From: Chaetorhynchus papuensis
Taxonomy: Eukaryota > Chordata > Aves > Passeriformes > Rhipiduridae
DNA: 64,000 bases
Assembly: GCA_013396525.1 (NCBI GenBank)
Contig: VWYX01001334.1
Span: 62,001 to 126,000, forward strand
Reading direction: 5' to 3'
In this document: piece by piece, positions 25,321 through 39,400 of the stretch
Layout: each line of letters begins with the position of its first letter
Position numbering within the stretch: the stretch's first letter is position 1
Program-made: the position numbers and the translations under genes
Notes under the pieces: model-generated
The model's database searches: none
The model's input: the letters and a program-made list of their open reading frames with translations, nothing else
What the model was told of the DNA's origin: nothing

Positions 25321-28300
25321 AAAACCCATGCCAGCCAGTGGGCCTGGCAGTTGTGTTTCCCCTCCTCCAGAAGGTTTTTGTGCATGGAAAATCACAAGCA
25401 CGAACAAGAAGCACTCCTCCCAAGTCCCAGGAGAGATGATGCTTGGATTTCTCACTCCCAGACAGTTGTGCAGCCCAAAAACACACAGCCACAAAGACCC
25501 AGTAGTCTTTAGAGGAAGCCTAAGGAAGTTAATGGAGTCAGCTATATCTGTGATCTGAGTCACTCTGATCCTTCCACACAGCCCTGTCTGCGGGGATGCC
25601 ATGAGCCTCCTCCATGTCCTCCAGGAATGAGCCCCCAGCTGCCAGACAGCGGAGGGCAGGCAGCAGGAAAGGGGGCAGGTGTGTCTCTGGCACAGCTGGC
25701 CTCGCTCCCTGGCCCAAATCAAACACCAAAACCACGCTGGACTTGCAGTCACTACAAAAGGAAACATCAGAGTCATCAGGTCAGTGTGCACAGCAAGAGG
25801 ACTGTAACGTTCGGCTTCTCTCCGTTTCCCTTATTCTCCTTTGTTCAAAAATTCTTAGTGGTTATAAATGTAAAATCCTTAAGATTTTGCAATTATCATT
25901 GCAAATGCAGTTTCTGCAGATTCACAAGTTTCCATTCTTCCAAGAAAATCACAAACAGATGAGCTTGGGAAAAGAAAAGAGTTTTCTTTCCTTTCTGAAC
26001 TTTTACCCAACAGAGCAAACTAAACCAGTGGATTTCCCTGCTGGACTTTGCTTTAATTGAATAACATAGCAAGTCCTCATTCCCCTCTTTGAACTCCATC
26101 ATCCCTAAGACACCCGGAAGGGCAACGTTTCCAATTGTGCCCTGCCAATCCCTCTGCAAGGTACAGCATGGGAACACATTATTTTGGGGACTTTATGACT
26201 GCTGTGGTCAGCTGCCTTGGGTCAGAGAGGATAACAAGGAGGCAAGCAATGCTCATAAAGCCATGTACTGCTGTGGGAAAACCTGGCTTAATATTGACTT
26301 GACTTGCACTGAAGTGTGTCAGGTTGGGGTAAGTGAGACACAGCAGTCTGAGCCTAGAGAGGCGATGCAGCTCAGGGAACGACTTGCCTCCAAAAGCTGC
26401 ATCTGAAGGAGACAAGCGGATCTGTATAAATGGGCCTTTAAGAGATGATCAGAGTAAAAATATGAGATAGCACCTAACAGCTAGAAATGCAAACACACAG
26501 GCAAGCACTTTTGTAGTGATGCAAGAGCTGATGGAAAAAATCAAAATGGAAAAATGCAGTTTCTTCAGGCTGAAGTGAGAGAGGAGCAGCTCTTGTCTTT
26601 CCTGTGCTAACAGTGCTGAGCTGTGCTTTACAGCATGTCCCAGCCGAGGATCCACGGAGCAGCTCAGCCAGCATGCTTAACCAGATTTTCCACCACACCT
26701 TTGGGCTGCAGCACACTGTCATTATATCATGCATGCCTGAAATATCTCAGTAAAGACAGGATAAAGGAACCAAGGGACCTGTTCCTGACTTTGTTCACTG
26801 GAGCTAGCAACAGCTCTGCATGGCTCCTGGGGGCTGTTCTGGAGGGGTGAGGCCATGCTGCAGTCCCCACGCACCTCCCTACTCTCTCTCTGTAAGCACC
26901 TTGGCAGGAGAGCAGAACCATGACAGGGCAGTAAAGTGTCCATGTTGTTAACGGGGCACACAGGGCCCTTCCATGCCTGGGTTCAGCCTGTGACACAGAT
27001 AAGTCCTGTCTGCTGACACGTGTGGGAGAGTGCACGTAAGCATCCTGAGATACAGAGGTGCGACTGCATGCAATTCCCTTGCAGACAGATTTCAGATTCA
27101 CAAAGAGAAAATAACCCAAAACCTGGACAACTGCAGAGTCCTTGGCCAATGCAGAATCTACTGGGCTTGGGGAAGTAAAACAGCAACAACAACCGCACGT
27201 CACTTGTGTGTAACTTGTACGTGTACGTATACAGCTCAGGTAGGTCCCAGGGAGGCCAAATTCCTGTACACAGACCTGCATTAAAACAGGATTCCACAGC
27301 CTGCCTGCTCCATCACCCACATTGTGAATGGCCTCTCACTTCACAACACTTTTCAACGACTTAGGAAAAGTTGTGGGTTCTTCCCGTTCACATGGAAAGG
27401 GGCTGGGGGTTTCACAGCTCATTCTTTGCCTAGCCCCAGCCACAATTATTAACTCATCTTATTCTTCCAAGACCCACACAACCTCCCAGACGGAAAAGCA
27501 TGAGTCTTTCTATAGGATGGGCCCTGTCATTTATATCAGGAGATCATGTCTTGCACTTTCCTCATTCCTTTCTTCTGTGTAAGACCTTCTTTTGCAAATA
27601 GACACGGGAGGGAGAGAAGAAAGGAAGTCAAACAACTCCTTCACTGCCTCACAATATGCTAATGTTCTCAGAATATTTGTTTGGGGTTAGTTTGAGTCCA
27701 ACCAAATGGTTTTGCTTGACCAGGACCAAGGCCTTATTTCAACCTGTAGCTTGGCTGACACAGAGCCTTTGATCTCCTTCTTGCAGGACATTCAGACCAC
27801 TCATAGCTGTCTGGCTGCAGCACTGTAAAACACAGCCTGGCTGCATAGTTCAACCCTTAGAGCAGAGGAAGGTCAGGCAGCACCTCAGCAACACTGACAC
27901 ATTCAGGTTAGTTCAGCATAAACCGAATGCTCTGGCATATACAGCTGGAGCTTGCCTGTGCACAAAACACCTTCTCCTTCCACTTCCCAAGTTTAAGCCA
28001 GCACAAAAACCCAATTTCTGGGCTGCACGAGAGCAGCCTTGCACTGGCAGGCAGAGGCATCATTCCTAACTCTGCCCGTCTCTGCAGTCTCCACCTCTCC
28101 ACTACCTTACTCCTTTTCTGTGGGCTGGCCTTACAGTGCTTGTTATTGCTCCACCTCGGATGTACTTGTCACGTGGCTTCACCAAGACCATACCAACTCT
28201 ACTTCTGCTTTCCCTGCTTTTCAGTGGCACCCAGCCCTGGTTCAGAATCTTGACATATTTCCTCCACACCCAGACTCATGGCAGTTCCTCACTGTCTCCT

Positions 28301-31300
28301 GCTGAAACCAAGAGCCCATGACAAGCTTCTGTCCTCCCAGCCAGACTTGTTCCTCTCACTCACCACATTCCTGGAGTACATCTTAAAAACCCCAGGGATT
28401 TGCACACAGACACAATCACAGGGAAAACAAAGAACAAACAAACATCAGGACTCAGCAGACTGCAAAGTGCCCAGGTAAACCCAAACATGAGTGCAGTTAT
28501 CTACCCGTACTTTCCTGCCTCCCCAACAGAGAACGAGAACTTCACGAAATGCTGACAATATTTGTCAGTAAGGACGCTGGCCTCTTCGGCAGTGATGCTG
28601 TATACTTAGTTCCCAACGGGTATCTGTCAAGCACTTACACTGGAGGTGAGCAGAGCAGCCAGATTGTGCAGTCTCTTACAGTGGTGAGACATCAGTGAGT
28701 TCACAGGAGGTGAAAGGACCAGATGCACAACTGCAGAGCAGCATTTTCAGAAGTCCTCAGCATGGGTCCAGCTCTGCCCTGTGGAGATCAGTGGGGAAAC
28801 ACCACAGTTAGTGACTTCAGGGTGTGCTCCTGGCTTTGGAAAACCAACGGTAGATTTCAATAGGACTTCTGCTGTCATCTGTGAAACTTGGACCAAACGA
28901 TGTGGTTACGCTGCACCTGTATTGTGCCTTAAAGGATCCCAAACTATTTATAGTCACTTGCGTTGTACTTTGAGGTGTGTTTGGGTGGGTAAGCAGCAAG
29001 GACAAAGCCACGCACCTAAGTCACCTTACTGTAAACAAAGATGTCTTCAATAATGTGCAGAGCAGAGAGAACGAGCAGGCAGGTACCTGCGCACGCATAC
29101 TTGGTGCCCTGTCCCCACCCGGCAGCCTGGAGAGCTCTCACCTCACTGTGGATATTCCCTTGTGAACTTAGCCAACTGAAAACACTCCCAAACACAAAAC
29201 TCCAGGTCAAGCAACATGTCATCTTTTATTCAGAACAAGTTACTCTCTTTCTGTGAGTGATTTTTTTTTTTTCATTTTACAAGAAATGAAAGATAAGAAA
29301 ATTTTAAAGCTGAATGACCATTTTAAAAACAAATACAAGATTTTTGTATTGAAAAGACTGAAATTAGACATTAATGCAACATTTCTTTTTTCTGGACTAA
29401 CTTCACAGATCTGCTAGACAGCCACTGCAATCAGATAAAAGAAAAGTATGCTCCTCAAAAATCCTCTCACCTGTAATCACGGTCAGACCAGCAGCCAGGT
29501 ACTTTACCAATAACCCTCACTGCTGATTCTAGAGCAGAATTTCCCCTGCAGTCTCCCCATGTGAGATCATATGTTAATCAAAGAAAAACAACTCAAGTAT
29601 TAAACTGTTTTTCTTTCCCTCTAAAACAAACACAGAAGCCTTCAGATCACACCCATTGTTTCACATACCTAAACCTTCTCACGTGAACTTCGCTGTCTCC
29701 TGCAGCTGTGTGTGCTGACAGCGGGGAGGTCACTTGGGGTCCTTGCTGCTAACCCTGAGTGGTACAGCACACCAGCTGTGCTCCCTACAGGGCTTGTGGC
29801 TGCCACATCTGACTAAACTTCCTAATTTTGTGCCATGTCCCAAAATTAAAAAAGGAGAGAAAACCCAAATGGTACCTCTAATATTGTACAGCAAAGGAAA
29901 AACCAAACAAGAACACCCCAAGCCCTTCCCTCTCCACCACAGACTTTCCAGAGTGGAATCCACTGATTCCCAGGGTTTCCACAGTTTGTTCTTCCTCTTC
30001 TGCTGGAAAATGGTGTCCACGCAGAATTTGAGGCCTCTGGATATTTGCCCAGGATTTCTAGGTGTCCTACAGGTGAGTCAGGGCATTAGGTCTTCAGAAA
30101 TCACAGCCATGTCTGCAACACATATACAAACCATCAGCCAAACTATCCACTTCTGAGTCACTGTGAGACACTGCTTTATTTACATGGCTCTCATTTAAGT
30201 GCTGGAGTCCCTTGGAAGTAGAGTGCAGGGGCCAAAAGAAAAGCCCAGGATCCTACCTCTAAAAGTGCCTGAAAGGAAGGGGAATGGGACAGCACCAGTA
30301 CAGAGCGCTGGACCAAAGGGCCTACACTATTCAGTGTCTGCCCTCTGTGTGTCTCAGGGTCATCTTTAGAAGAAAGTTGTCAGCACCTTTACTGGAGTTC
30401 TCCTTTCACTGGCTCTTGATTTTAAAGCCACTTATATTCCAAGCCAATCCGTACTAAAAATAGGATTCCTTACTAAGAATGGCACTGGCATTACTCACTT
30501 TGTGCTCCGTTCTCATCTCATGCTACGTTGCCACGCCTCCGGCTGGAGGAGTGTGCTGCAGTAATCATCCACAACTATGTGCTTCTGTGAGCAAGTTTTG
30601 AACCTTTGCCATCCTTTGGAAGCTCCCACCGTTTTTTCTTTCATGTGCTAATACAGTTCAGTGGCTTATCTCCTTTTGCATCCTTGGGGCACACCTCTCT
30701 CAGACTGTACACTGACAACCCAACCAAGTGGGAAAAACACAAAGGAGATGGAGCCGTCCCCTTCCTCCCCCTTGCAGCTCAAGCCAAAATGCAGCTCTCA
30801 GTTAAACAGGATGCTGTTCTTACTTGCATCCAGGAGGAAACAATTTGCTCTGCTGGGAAGCTACTGCATCCTTTAGCTTGGACCGTCAGCTACTCCCCTC
30901 CAAGCGCTCAGCAGTTACTAGCAAGGAGGCTTTCAGGCTTTCCTAGTAAGAAGGACACTTTTCCAGCTCAGTTTCACCAGATGCTAAGCATTTCTGCAGG
31001 GTATCACTCCTCCTCAACATGGAAAGGTGGGACATACCTCTGGCCAGGTGTAGCTTCGTACTTAACCCCCCTACATGTAAGTTTGGGGGTTTTTTCCAGC
31101 TTTGAGTTTTGCACATCACTTCCAAGTGCAAGAACGTGTTTCCTCCTGCCATCCATGCCAGAGGTGCAGCCAGTGTCAGAGCTGACTGTCACTTACTTGC
31201 TCTGATAAGGGGTTAAATACGCACAGGTATACCTGGGCGTATGTTCATAATGCAGGTGGCAGTGATACTTTAAAGGAGGCACCTTTCTTTGTTCCCTTAA

Positions 31301-33477
31301 TGATTCATTCATTGGGAGTGTGGGAATTAACTTATATAAATTTTTGCTACTAAGTAGATACACCTAGATCCTGAAATAGTGGATGGGTGAGAACCAGTTG
31401 CAGAGCCTCTGCACATTGTCCTGGTAGCACAGAAAGCAACAAACCCACAGCAGTAGGCTAGGAATAGATGACTGCGTGGCATTTCTCAGAGCAAATTCTC
31501 TTTACCTCCTGCTTTACAGTGACTCACCAAAAATCTTACAGGGCTGCAGGAGACACCTCTGAGAAAGACCAGACTTGACTGAGACCTTCACCTGGGCTCT
31601 CTCTTCTGGGGGCTAAACTCTGACAGCTGGGATTTTCTAACTAATACGGCTCAGACTCAGCAGTGAGCGCACACAGCCACACTTCGGTTGCAGCAGCACT
31701 GGGAGGCAGGTGTGGGATTGTGTCAGGAAGACAATATGAAAAGGGAGGTCGGCTTTCCAAGCCTGGCTCAGTGCCTCCTTTGTACACTGCAGCTCACACC
31801 TCATCAGCTGGAAGGTGGAGAAGAAACAGCTCTGTATTGAAGGCATGTCACTAATGGAGAATTTGGCTCCTGCCTGGCCAAAGGAGGATAGAAACCTTTC
31901 TGGGAGGCTGTGCAGAGTGGGATGAAATCTCCAGACTTACTCCTGTACTCCTAGTATTTTCTGATTCTATTGGAAAAACCTTTAAGGCTCAATAGTTGAT
32001 CAGCTTAATATTGCTTAGAGAGGAGTGCTGGTTTAAACTAGTGCTGTTTTATCCACTGGAAGTTATAAATTCCATGAGCACTAGAGGAGCCATGAGGGCC
32101 GACAGAAGCATAAGGCAATGGTCATTGCCCTGCTGCTGGTTTCCTACAGCTTTGAAAGGAGGTCACATAGCGCTCCTGTTGCAGTGTGGTGAGGTCTTGG
32201 TTGCTCAACCTCTTCAAGGGAGGCTCCACAGGGAGAAGTAACACCTCAGACACTGCGAGACCTGCCTGCACCTTGCTGGAACCTCCAGCCAAACTTCGCC
32301 TCACCACAACAGCCAAGAGCACACTGCTTTGGATGAAAAGCCAGGAATAGCTTAGAGAGCACCATCCTGAAGGAGACTGTAAAGAGGTCCTGGAGAGGCA
32401 TCGTCATCCCACTGCATCATCATCCCTGGGCCAGGACATCCAACTCTCAATGGCCACAAATGAATCACAGCAGTTAGAAATGTGCAAACCTGAGGCTCAC
32501 GGGATATCCTGCAACTGTCAGGTCTTTGTCTGTGCCAGGGATTACTTGTGCTGATTCTCTGAGAAGGAACAGTATATTTCATAGATCTGACTGGGGTGCT
32601 GAGAAAAGGATGATTAAAGGTGTGAAGTACCACCAATTTCAGCTTCCTAGGGAGGGGAAAGCAGAAGGTTGGGGTTCCTGAGGAAATACAGCTTAGAAGG
32701 ACACGTGTATGGGGGGAACAGCAATTCACACACACAGTTCCCACAGAGAGACACAACAAGAAACAACAAGGGGCACCAGGAGGCTACAGTCCAAGCAGGA
32801 AGAAACCCTCCCAGCAGAGCAGCACAGAAAAAACCACCTCCAGTGGCTCTTTCATGCCCAGTACCCCAGTGCTCAGTGGCCCCAATCGCACCAGCCAGGC
32901 CTCTGTGCTGCAGTGAGCCACGTGAGCACAGCACTGTGTCTGTGGGCTGCGAGTGAGTGCACTCCGGGAGGCCAGGCAGGCACGCCACGCCAGGTCACGC
33001 AGAAGGTGTGTGGGCACAGCAACCCAATGCAAAGTACTCTCTTGTGTGGCATATCCTGTTTCTCCCCAAGACATGTACAAGCTGCGCTCAGCCGCGCTCG
33101 TGGGTGATACCATCTGTTTAATCACTGTTCTCTGTGCTACAAAGTCATCCCAGATGCTTTGCATTGGAGAAAGCTATTCCAGTAGTCATTAGCAAGGTAG
33201 GGGGGTGAAGAAGGAATTGTCAGGCTTCTTTTTGCATAGGTTGTGGCTGTAGTTAACAGCCTCCCCCCAAGCCCTGCTTCCTGCTCCCCTCTCGCCTGGT
33301 AACTGTGAGTCTCCCTACGCTCCACTTTGGGAGTTACTGTACAGGAATATTTCATAAACAGGCCTGAGGGTTTGTCTGCTGCCTGTCCTACTTCCTTTAG
33401 AGCACACGAGATCAGCTGGGCTGGAATGTCAGACCATATCCTGCTCCCGTGCTGCCTGGATGAGAGATGGAAACTTT

Positions 33478-33492
33478 GCTGCTGCTGCTGCT
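33478..33492. repeat. (GCT)5 trinucleotide repeat
   Basis: Five perfect GCT units in non-coding sequence. Confidence 0.9.
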
Positions 33493-36400
33493 GACTTCTC
33501 ACTCATGGTCTCTGGCTCCCAGCTTAAGCCATGCTACAGTTGGCAGACACACCTCCCAAATCATGATGGTAACTCAAAAGTAGGAGAGGAAATAAAGTTA
33601 AGTCTTGCTCTTTTCTAAAGTCTTTATAGTAACATTTAGGTCATACAGTGAACTCCATCCCTCCATCCCTACTGGTCCTAGGGGCCATAAATATCCTTGC
33701 TCCAAAGAAGTACGTGAAACTTTAGGTTCCCAGGCCACGTCTCCATGCCAGAAGCCAGTCCTTTGTGTAATTAAGCATGTCCAGGGACTGGTCCCTGGAG
33801 GGAGTGCCTCACAGTACTGGGCAACTGTAGATATTCAGATCTGATGTGCACGTGTACAAGTAAAAAACCCAATACTTTAGGCTCCCACGAAGCTTCACAC
33901 CTAAACACTGTTCATATAAAAGACTGAAAGCTACAACTGTTTCCTCCCTGAAGCACCATGGCTGATAGAAAGGTTCACAGCAAAGTCACGAGCACTGATA
34001 ACCCTGCACAAAGCAGTTGGTCCGAGACAGACCTTCTGAAAGGCTCGAGTGCTTTCCATAAAATTATCTGCAGCAATCAGCTGTTAATCAGCACAGACCA
34101 ACTGATTTCATCTTCCACTAAACAAGGGCCTGGCTCATCATTGTTTTGATAGATGTTAGTCTGTGATAATCCAACAGTTAAGATAGAATGGCTTGATAGC
34201 ACTTTCATGCTGTTTCACTTATCACTTTACTCTGTCCCCAGCTCTGGAGCCCAGAGAAGGGTTAATCCCTTCTCTACTTTTGCCAGGTAACAGCTGTTCT
34301 ACTTTCAGGATCATTGGATCACCCAGGTTTTGGTGAGGTAAGTGGATGTCCTTGCAGGAGCTCTTGTGGGAGGAGCTTTGGAAAACCAGTTAGGACAGGT
34401 CCCGCCAGCCCTGGGAGCATTCCTGCTCCCATGCTGATGCAACTGGATCCAATCTCCTGGCAGACCAGCTGGCTGCTTTCCAAAGAGTTCCCTCCAGACT
34501 GGCTTGCACACTGAGCCCAGGGGACGGCGGTGATGAAATTTGAGCGAGGGGACAAAAGGCTTTTGGCCTTCATTAAAGGTGGGAACACTTGATGAAGATA
34601 ATGTTGTTATTAATTGGCTCCTCCCAAGAAAACACAAGCTGCCTTGTTTTGCTGTGAGTTCACCATTCTGTGGAGCATCTCCCCAGCACCAGCAAGGCCG
34701 TGGATGTTGAATCATAGCGTTGAACCGTAGTGCAATCACTTGGGATATCTGAGTGGGATTCATTTAGAGACTCTTGTGCAACATTGGTGTGAGACGGAAA
34801 AGCACCGAGTTATTTCAGTGGCAACACTCACCCTACTCCCACTCAGGATTCAGTGTGTAACAGCTTTATGTGACATGCTCTGCACCAGAGCAGGGACTGA
34901 AACACATCCTGAAGATGAAACAGCGTAACAGCAAACATTGCTTAAGTACACTCAGAACCAGGTAAAACCAGAAACAGGGTTTTAGCAGAGAGAAAGATGC
35001 AAATTCAAGGCACATGTTTGAACTATATTCCCGATGCACTGGCAAGGCCTCAGTTACCTATGGATGCCTTCTGAATGAAAGGTCCTTTTAGCACAAGCCA
35101 AGATAATCTCAACAAAAAGAATTATTAAATGCTTTAATCGTGTCTTAAAGCAGAATTTTTCAGACCCCAGCAAAAAGACGGGATCTTCTGAACATGGTGT
35201 TGTCCTTGAGCTCCCACTAGATCCATGACAAGACTCAGGCTGATGTTCCTAGGACCCAGGTGAAACAGGGCTGATGATGACCAAGCATCCCACCATCACT
35301 GTTCAACCCCTGTACAAACTTTTCCTGTGACAGTTTTGCTAACAGACACACATTGTTGAGTCTTGCACTGCTTGCTCATTAGCATTGCAGTAAGTGATTT
35401 CTTATGTAAATCATGTCAGCCCACAGAAAAACCAGTTCAATTCCAGTCTGCATTGCTGGGATGGACATAGAACAGAGGAGAAGTGCTAATGTTCTTTTTT
35501 CCTTTTTTTTTTTAATAGAAAGCCAAGGACCAAGCATAAAAGCCACTTTCCACTATAAGCAGAAATCCCCTCACATCTGCAGAAAGACCTCCCCAAACAC
35601 ACAATTCCACTGGCTATCTTTTTGCAGGTACTGTCACCAAGCTTGCACCTACAACAGCAGTTTCTGTGCACCTAATTAGAGGTTTGAAAAACTGATGAGC
35701 ATTTTTGTCTGTGGACCTTATGCCTTCCTTCAAATCTTAACTTTATCTTTTAAAGGCATGGCTACATAGCTAATGGCACCAGATCTTTTCTACGTGATGT
35801 CCCATAACCTTATAAGACTGTAAATGTGACCGAGAAAAATAAGCATGCAGCCATGCTAAGGGTATCCTTTTCTTCTTACTGCTGCTAATGCAAGCTTCCC
35901 AAAGGCCTGTGAATGGTTTCTGGTTTTATGCCCATCCCAGCATGCATCACTGCATCAGTTTTCCCTCAAGTCTCTCCGCCCATGCAGAAAGGGAAGAGGG
36001 GCTTCCTGCTGAGCCTGTGAAAGGCCCTGGAACTGGTATGCACTGGCGCTATGATGTGAACTTAGACAGCACAGGGGTCATTCCTTAATACACCTCAATA
36101 TGCCTTAGTGTTCCTTGCTATGCCTGTGGAATGAGAGAAATGGTTCAAATCCTGTCCTTATTTTGGGCCATTTGCTCGACCCTGCTACCCTATCCTTCCA
36201 CCTCACTCCTCCCTCCAGCTGAAATCGCATGTTGCTTTCTTTTTCAGGCAGCATGCTACAGTGCTTGCCTAGAACATCTCACAGGATTAGCACACATCAC
36301 TACTGTGCATGTATTGGAAAAGCTTTCATCATCAATGAGGGGGACCGAGACCTGACAGAACGTTTGTTGCCCTAAGCCCTGGTTTGGTTTTGCTCCGCTC

Positions 36401-39400
36401 TGCTCCACCCAGGAGGTGTCTGCCTTTCATCCCCAGGCATAAGGCAGGGAAGTGCCTTTTAACTGCAAGGAGCCAGATATGGTCTGAGAGCAATGCAGAC
36501 AGGTATCAATGGGAGCCACACTAACTCTGTACCTACCCAAATTACACTTGGAAGTTTCATTTGAAACTCTTTACCTGCATTTGCTGTGTGCACCTTTAAC
36601 AATTTCTGAACATAAATCACACTGCTTAGAAACGTGAGGGCAAACAGTGCAAGAGAAGGGCAGTCTTGTGGGTAAAACCTGGGACAGCTACCAGGCTCAG
36701 CCCTTGTTCAATCACCAACAATTCCCATTACCATCCCAGCAGGGATGCAAGGAGAAGAAAGGAGACCTGACAAGACACTGGCCGGTCTGAGATTTTGCTG
36801 AGGTGCTATGACCCTGCACTGACAGGAGCTGTGGATGCTCTAATAGAGACATTTTAAAATATATTTCTCACTTTAAACTTCTAAAAGTCATTTCTGCTTC
36901 CACTTTTTTTAAAACTGGTTACCTGCAGTGCTGAAAATATCTCCTTTCCTAAGCAAAAAGAATGTAACTAATGCTACAACATCAGCAGCACTTTTTTATC
37001 CTCTGGAAGAGTAGCAGGTTTCCAGCACCACCCACGAACCAATCCAGCCTCTGACTACCGTCTGATGCCCAAATACAAAATCATTGCAGCAGTGTAAGGA
37101 AAATCACACCCAAAGAAGGAAATTATTTTCCAAGGTCTGGAACAAAGCATCAAAAGGCAGGAACCCAAAGGCAGTTAGAAGCGATCACAGTGTTACCTGC
37201 CTTAGGGTGCATGGTGTGGGAACGAGGGTATGACATCTAGGTTAAGACATATTGGAAATGCTGGATTAGATCAGACAATTTAGCTCTGCTTTTTGTCCCA
37301 AAATGCAAAGAGAACAGACTGCATTACTTCAGTGAAAAAATGCCGAGCTGAGAATTGGCTATTTTTCTGAACCAGATGCAAAAAGATGTATCTTTATGAC
37401 ACAAAAAGCCTATAAATGAAAACTTGTTCTTTCTCAAAAAACCCCAGAACCATTGATACTAGGAAAATGTGTTTTGAAAGCATTTCTCTGCTTTAGACTT
37501 AGAATGTGCTACCTCAAAGGTCTTCTTTGGTTGAAGAATGCACAAATCCTGCTTCCTTGGCTGTGGGCCTACAGAAGGCAAACAATAGCTGTTTCCCTCA
37601 GACTCTCACAGGCATAGCTGTCTCAGCTGAGTGACTCCCGAGTCATAGGCAAAGCCAGACCTGCAGCAAACAAGGATCACTGGCTCACGGAAGGTGTAAC
37701 CAGCAGAGGAACGATAGGTATGCACATCTTTATTCACAAAATGAGAAGGAAGCTAGGTTTGCTTATTAAGGACTGTCTGACCTTTCTGTCCACTGATCTA
37801 TCTCATGTGAACTGAGTCCAGCAGTGACAGCAAAGAGCAGCCCTTGCTCCTTGTACATGCTCACTCACTGCATTCAGCAGTCACCAAGGACACGAAGCCA
37901 TGGCTTCCTATCCAAGAGAATGCCTCAAGAGCCAGGTGAGTGCAGGTTTGTTCTCTGAAGTGGGACATACTGTTAGTGCATCAAGAAACCCTCTCCAAAG
38001 ACAGGCAAGCATCTGTCCCCATTCACAGCCTTGCTTTCAGACATGCTTGCTCAGGGAGTTCACAGAAATATCAGTAACACTAACAGGCTAGCTAAGCGTA
38101 TTGCTATAAAAAACACCCAAAGTCTTTTAATGACTCAAACCTTTATACCAGTTACTGGAAATGGCATCAAACAACTCAAATGTGGGTGAAGCAAACCGCT
38201 GCACAGCTGTCTGGGGTTACTGACAGTACAAACACCTTTACAGATGTGTATGGACATCTGGATTTACCAAGGAAAACTTCTTAAACTCAGAGTAACACCT
38301 GCTACTGCTCTGAGGAAAAAGGAGCATACTAGGAGGTGGGCAGGAGGAGGGAAGTCAAGTCCAGAAGCAGACAGGAAGCTCCCCGGTCACACACAATGTA
38401 AAACACTCAAAAGCTCCATTAAGTGCACAATAGATAACACCGTGATGAGCTATCGTTCTTTCTACAATAGTCACAGAGAACAAAATGTTCAGGAAGGAGG
38501 AAGGAATTGTGCAAGAAGGCATGACCATCACATTATCCCTGGATACTGATCTGGATATCAAAAATACCTTGCCAAATCAGCCCTGTGTGCAGAAAATTGT
38601 GCAAGAACATGAGGCTCCTCCCTCGAGTCTTAGCTGAAGCAGCTACAGGTGACAAGGACACAGATGCACTCCTCTCAAAGTAACATTGTCAACGGAAGGT
38701 CAAGAAAAATCTGGAGGTATAACTTATTAATAAAACGTGGGACCAGAAATCCAGGCATGCTCAGTGAAACCAAGGTAACTCCACGGTGAGGGGATTAGGT
38801 CAAAAGCCAGATGATGTACATCCTGAAGAGCAGACGTGGCTGTGCAGGATCAACAATAAAAATTATCTTTGCCCTTGCCCTGCAGCAAATCAGATTTTCT
38901 TGTCACACAAGCACAGCATCCTTGGACAGCAAGAGACTTCCAGATACTCAGTTCCACCCATTTGTCATGGATTCTTTTAAGCAAACAACCCACTGGACAC
39001 TGTAGGTCTATATGATGCTCATGCATCACACTTCTATTCAGAAGCTGGGAGCAGGCTGTTATTAGCCAGGGCCATAATTCAAGTAGAAAAACACATTACT
39101 GCTTTCTAGAACTTATAATTGATTAAAGCTTAATGAAGGGAATTTTTACTTTCTTACATACATCAGTTCTGGCTTTATAATTACCTATGCCATTCATGGA
39201 CAGGGAGATTTGCCCTCAGTTCCCTGCACTAAATTTCTCAAACAGAGAAAACAATTCCAAGCACTCAACAAGCCACCACAGGGACCACGGGCAGTTCCCT
39301 GCCCTGCGTGAGACAGCATCATCTCTTAGGCACAGCAAAGCTCTGCTAGCAAAAGCTGCAGCAGTGCTGGATGTGACTGACCAAGAGCAAAGCACAAAGA

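Noticed and set aside
26727..27320. Minus-strand ORF of 197 codons
   Set aside because: No recognisable domain, several overlapping open frames, no splice or promoter context.
30606..31205. Plus-strand ORF of 199 codons, the longest in the window
   Set aside because: Composition is random-like (Ser/Leu/Pro/Cys), no family resemblance, overlapping frames on both strands are also open.
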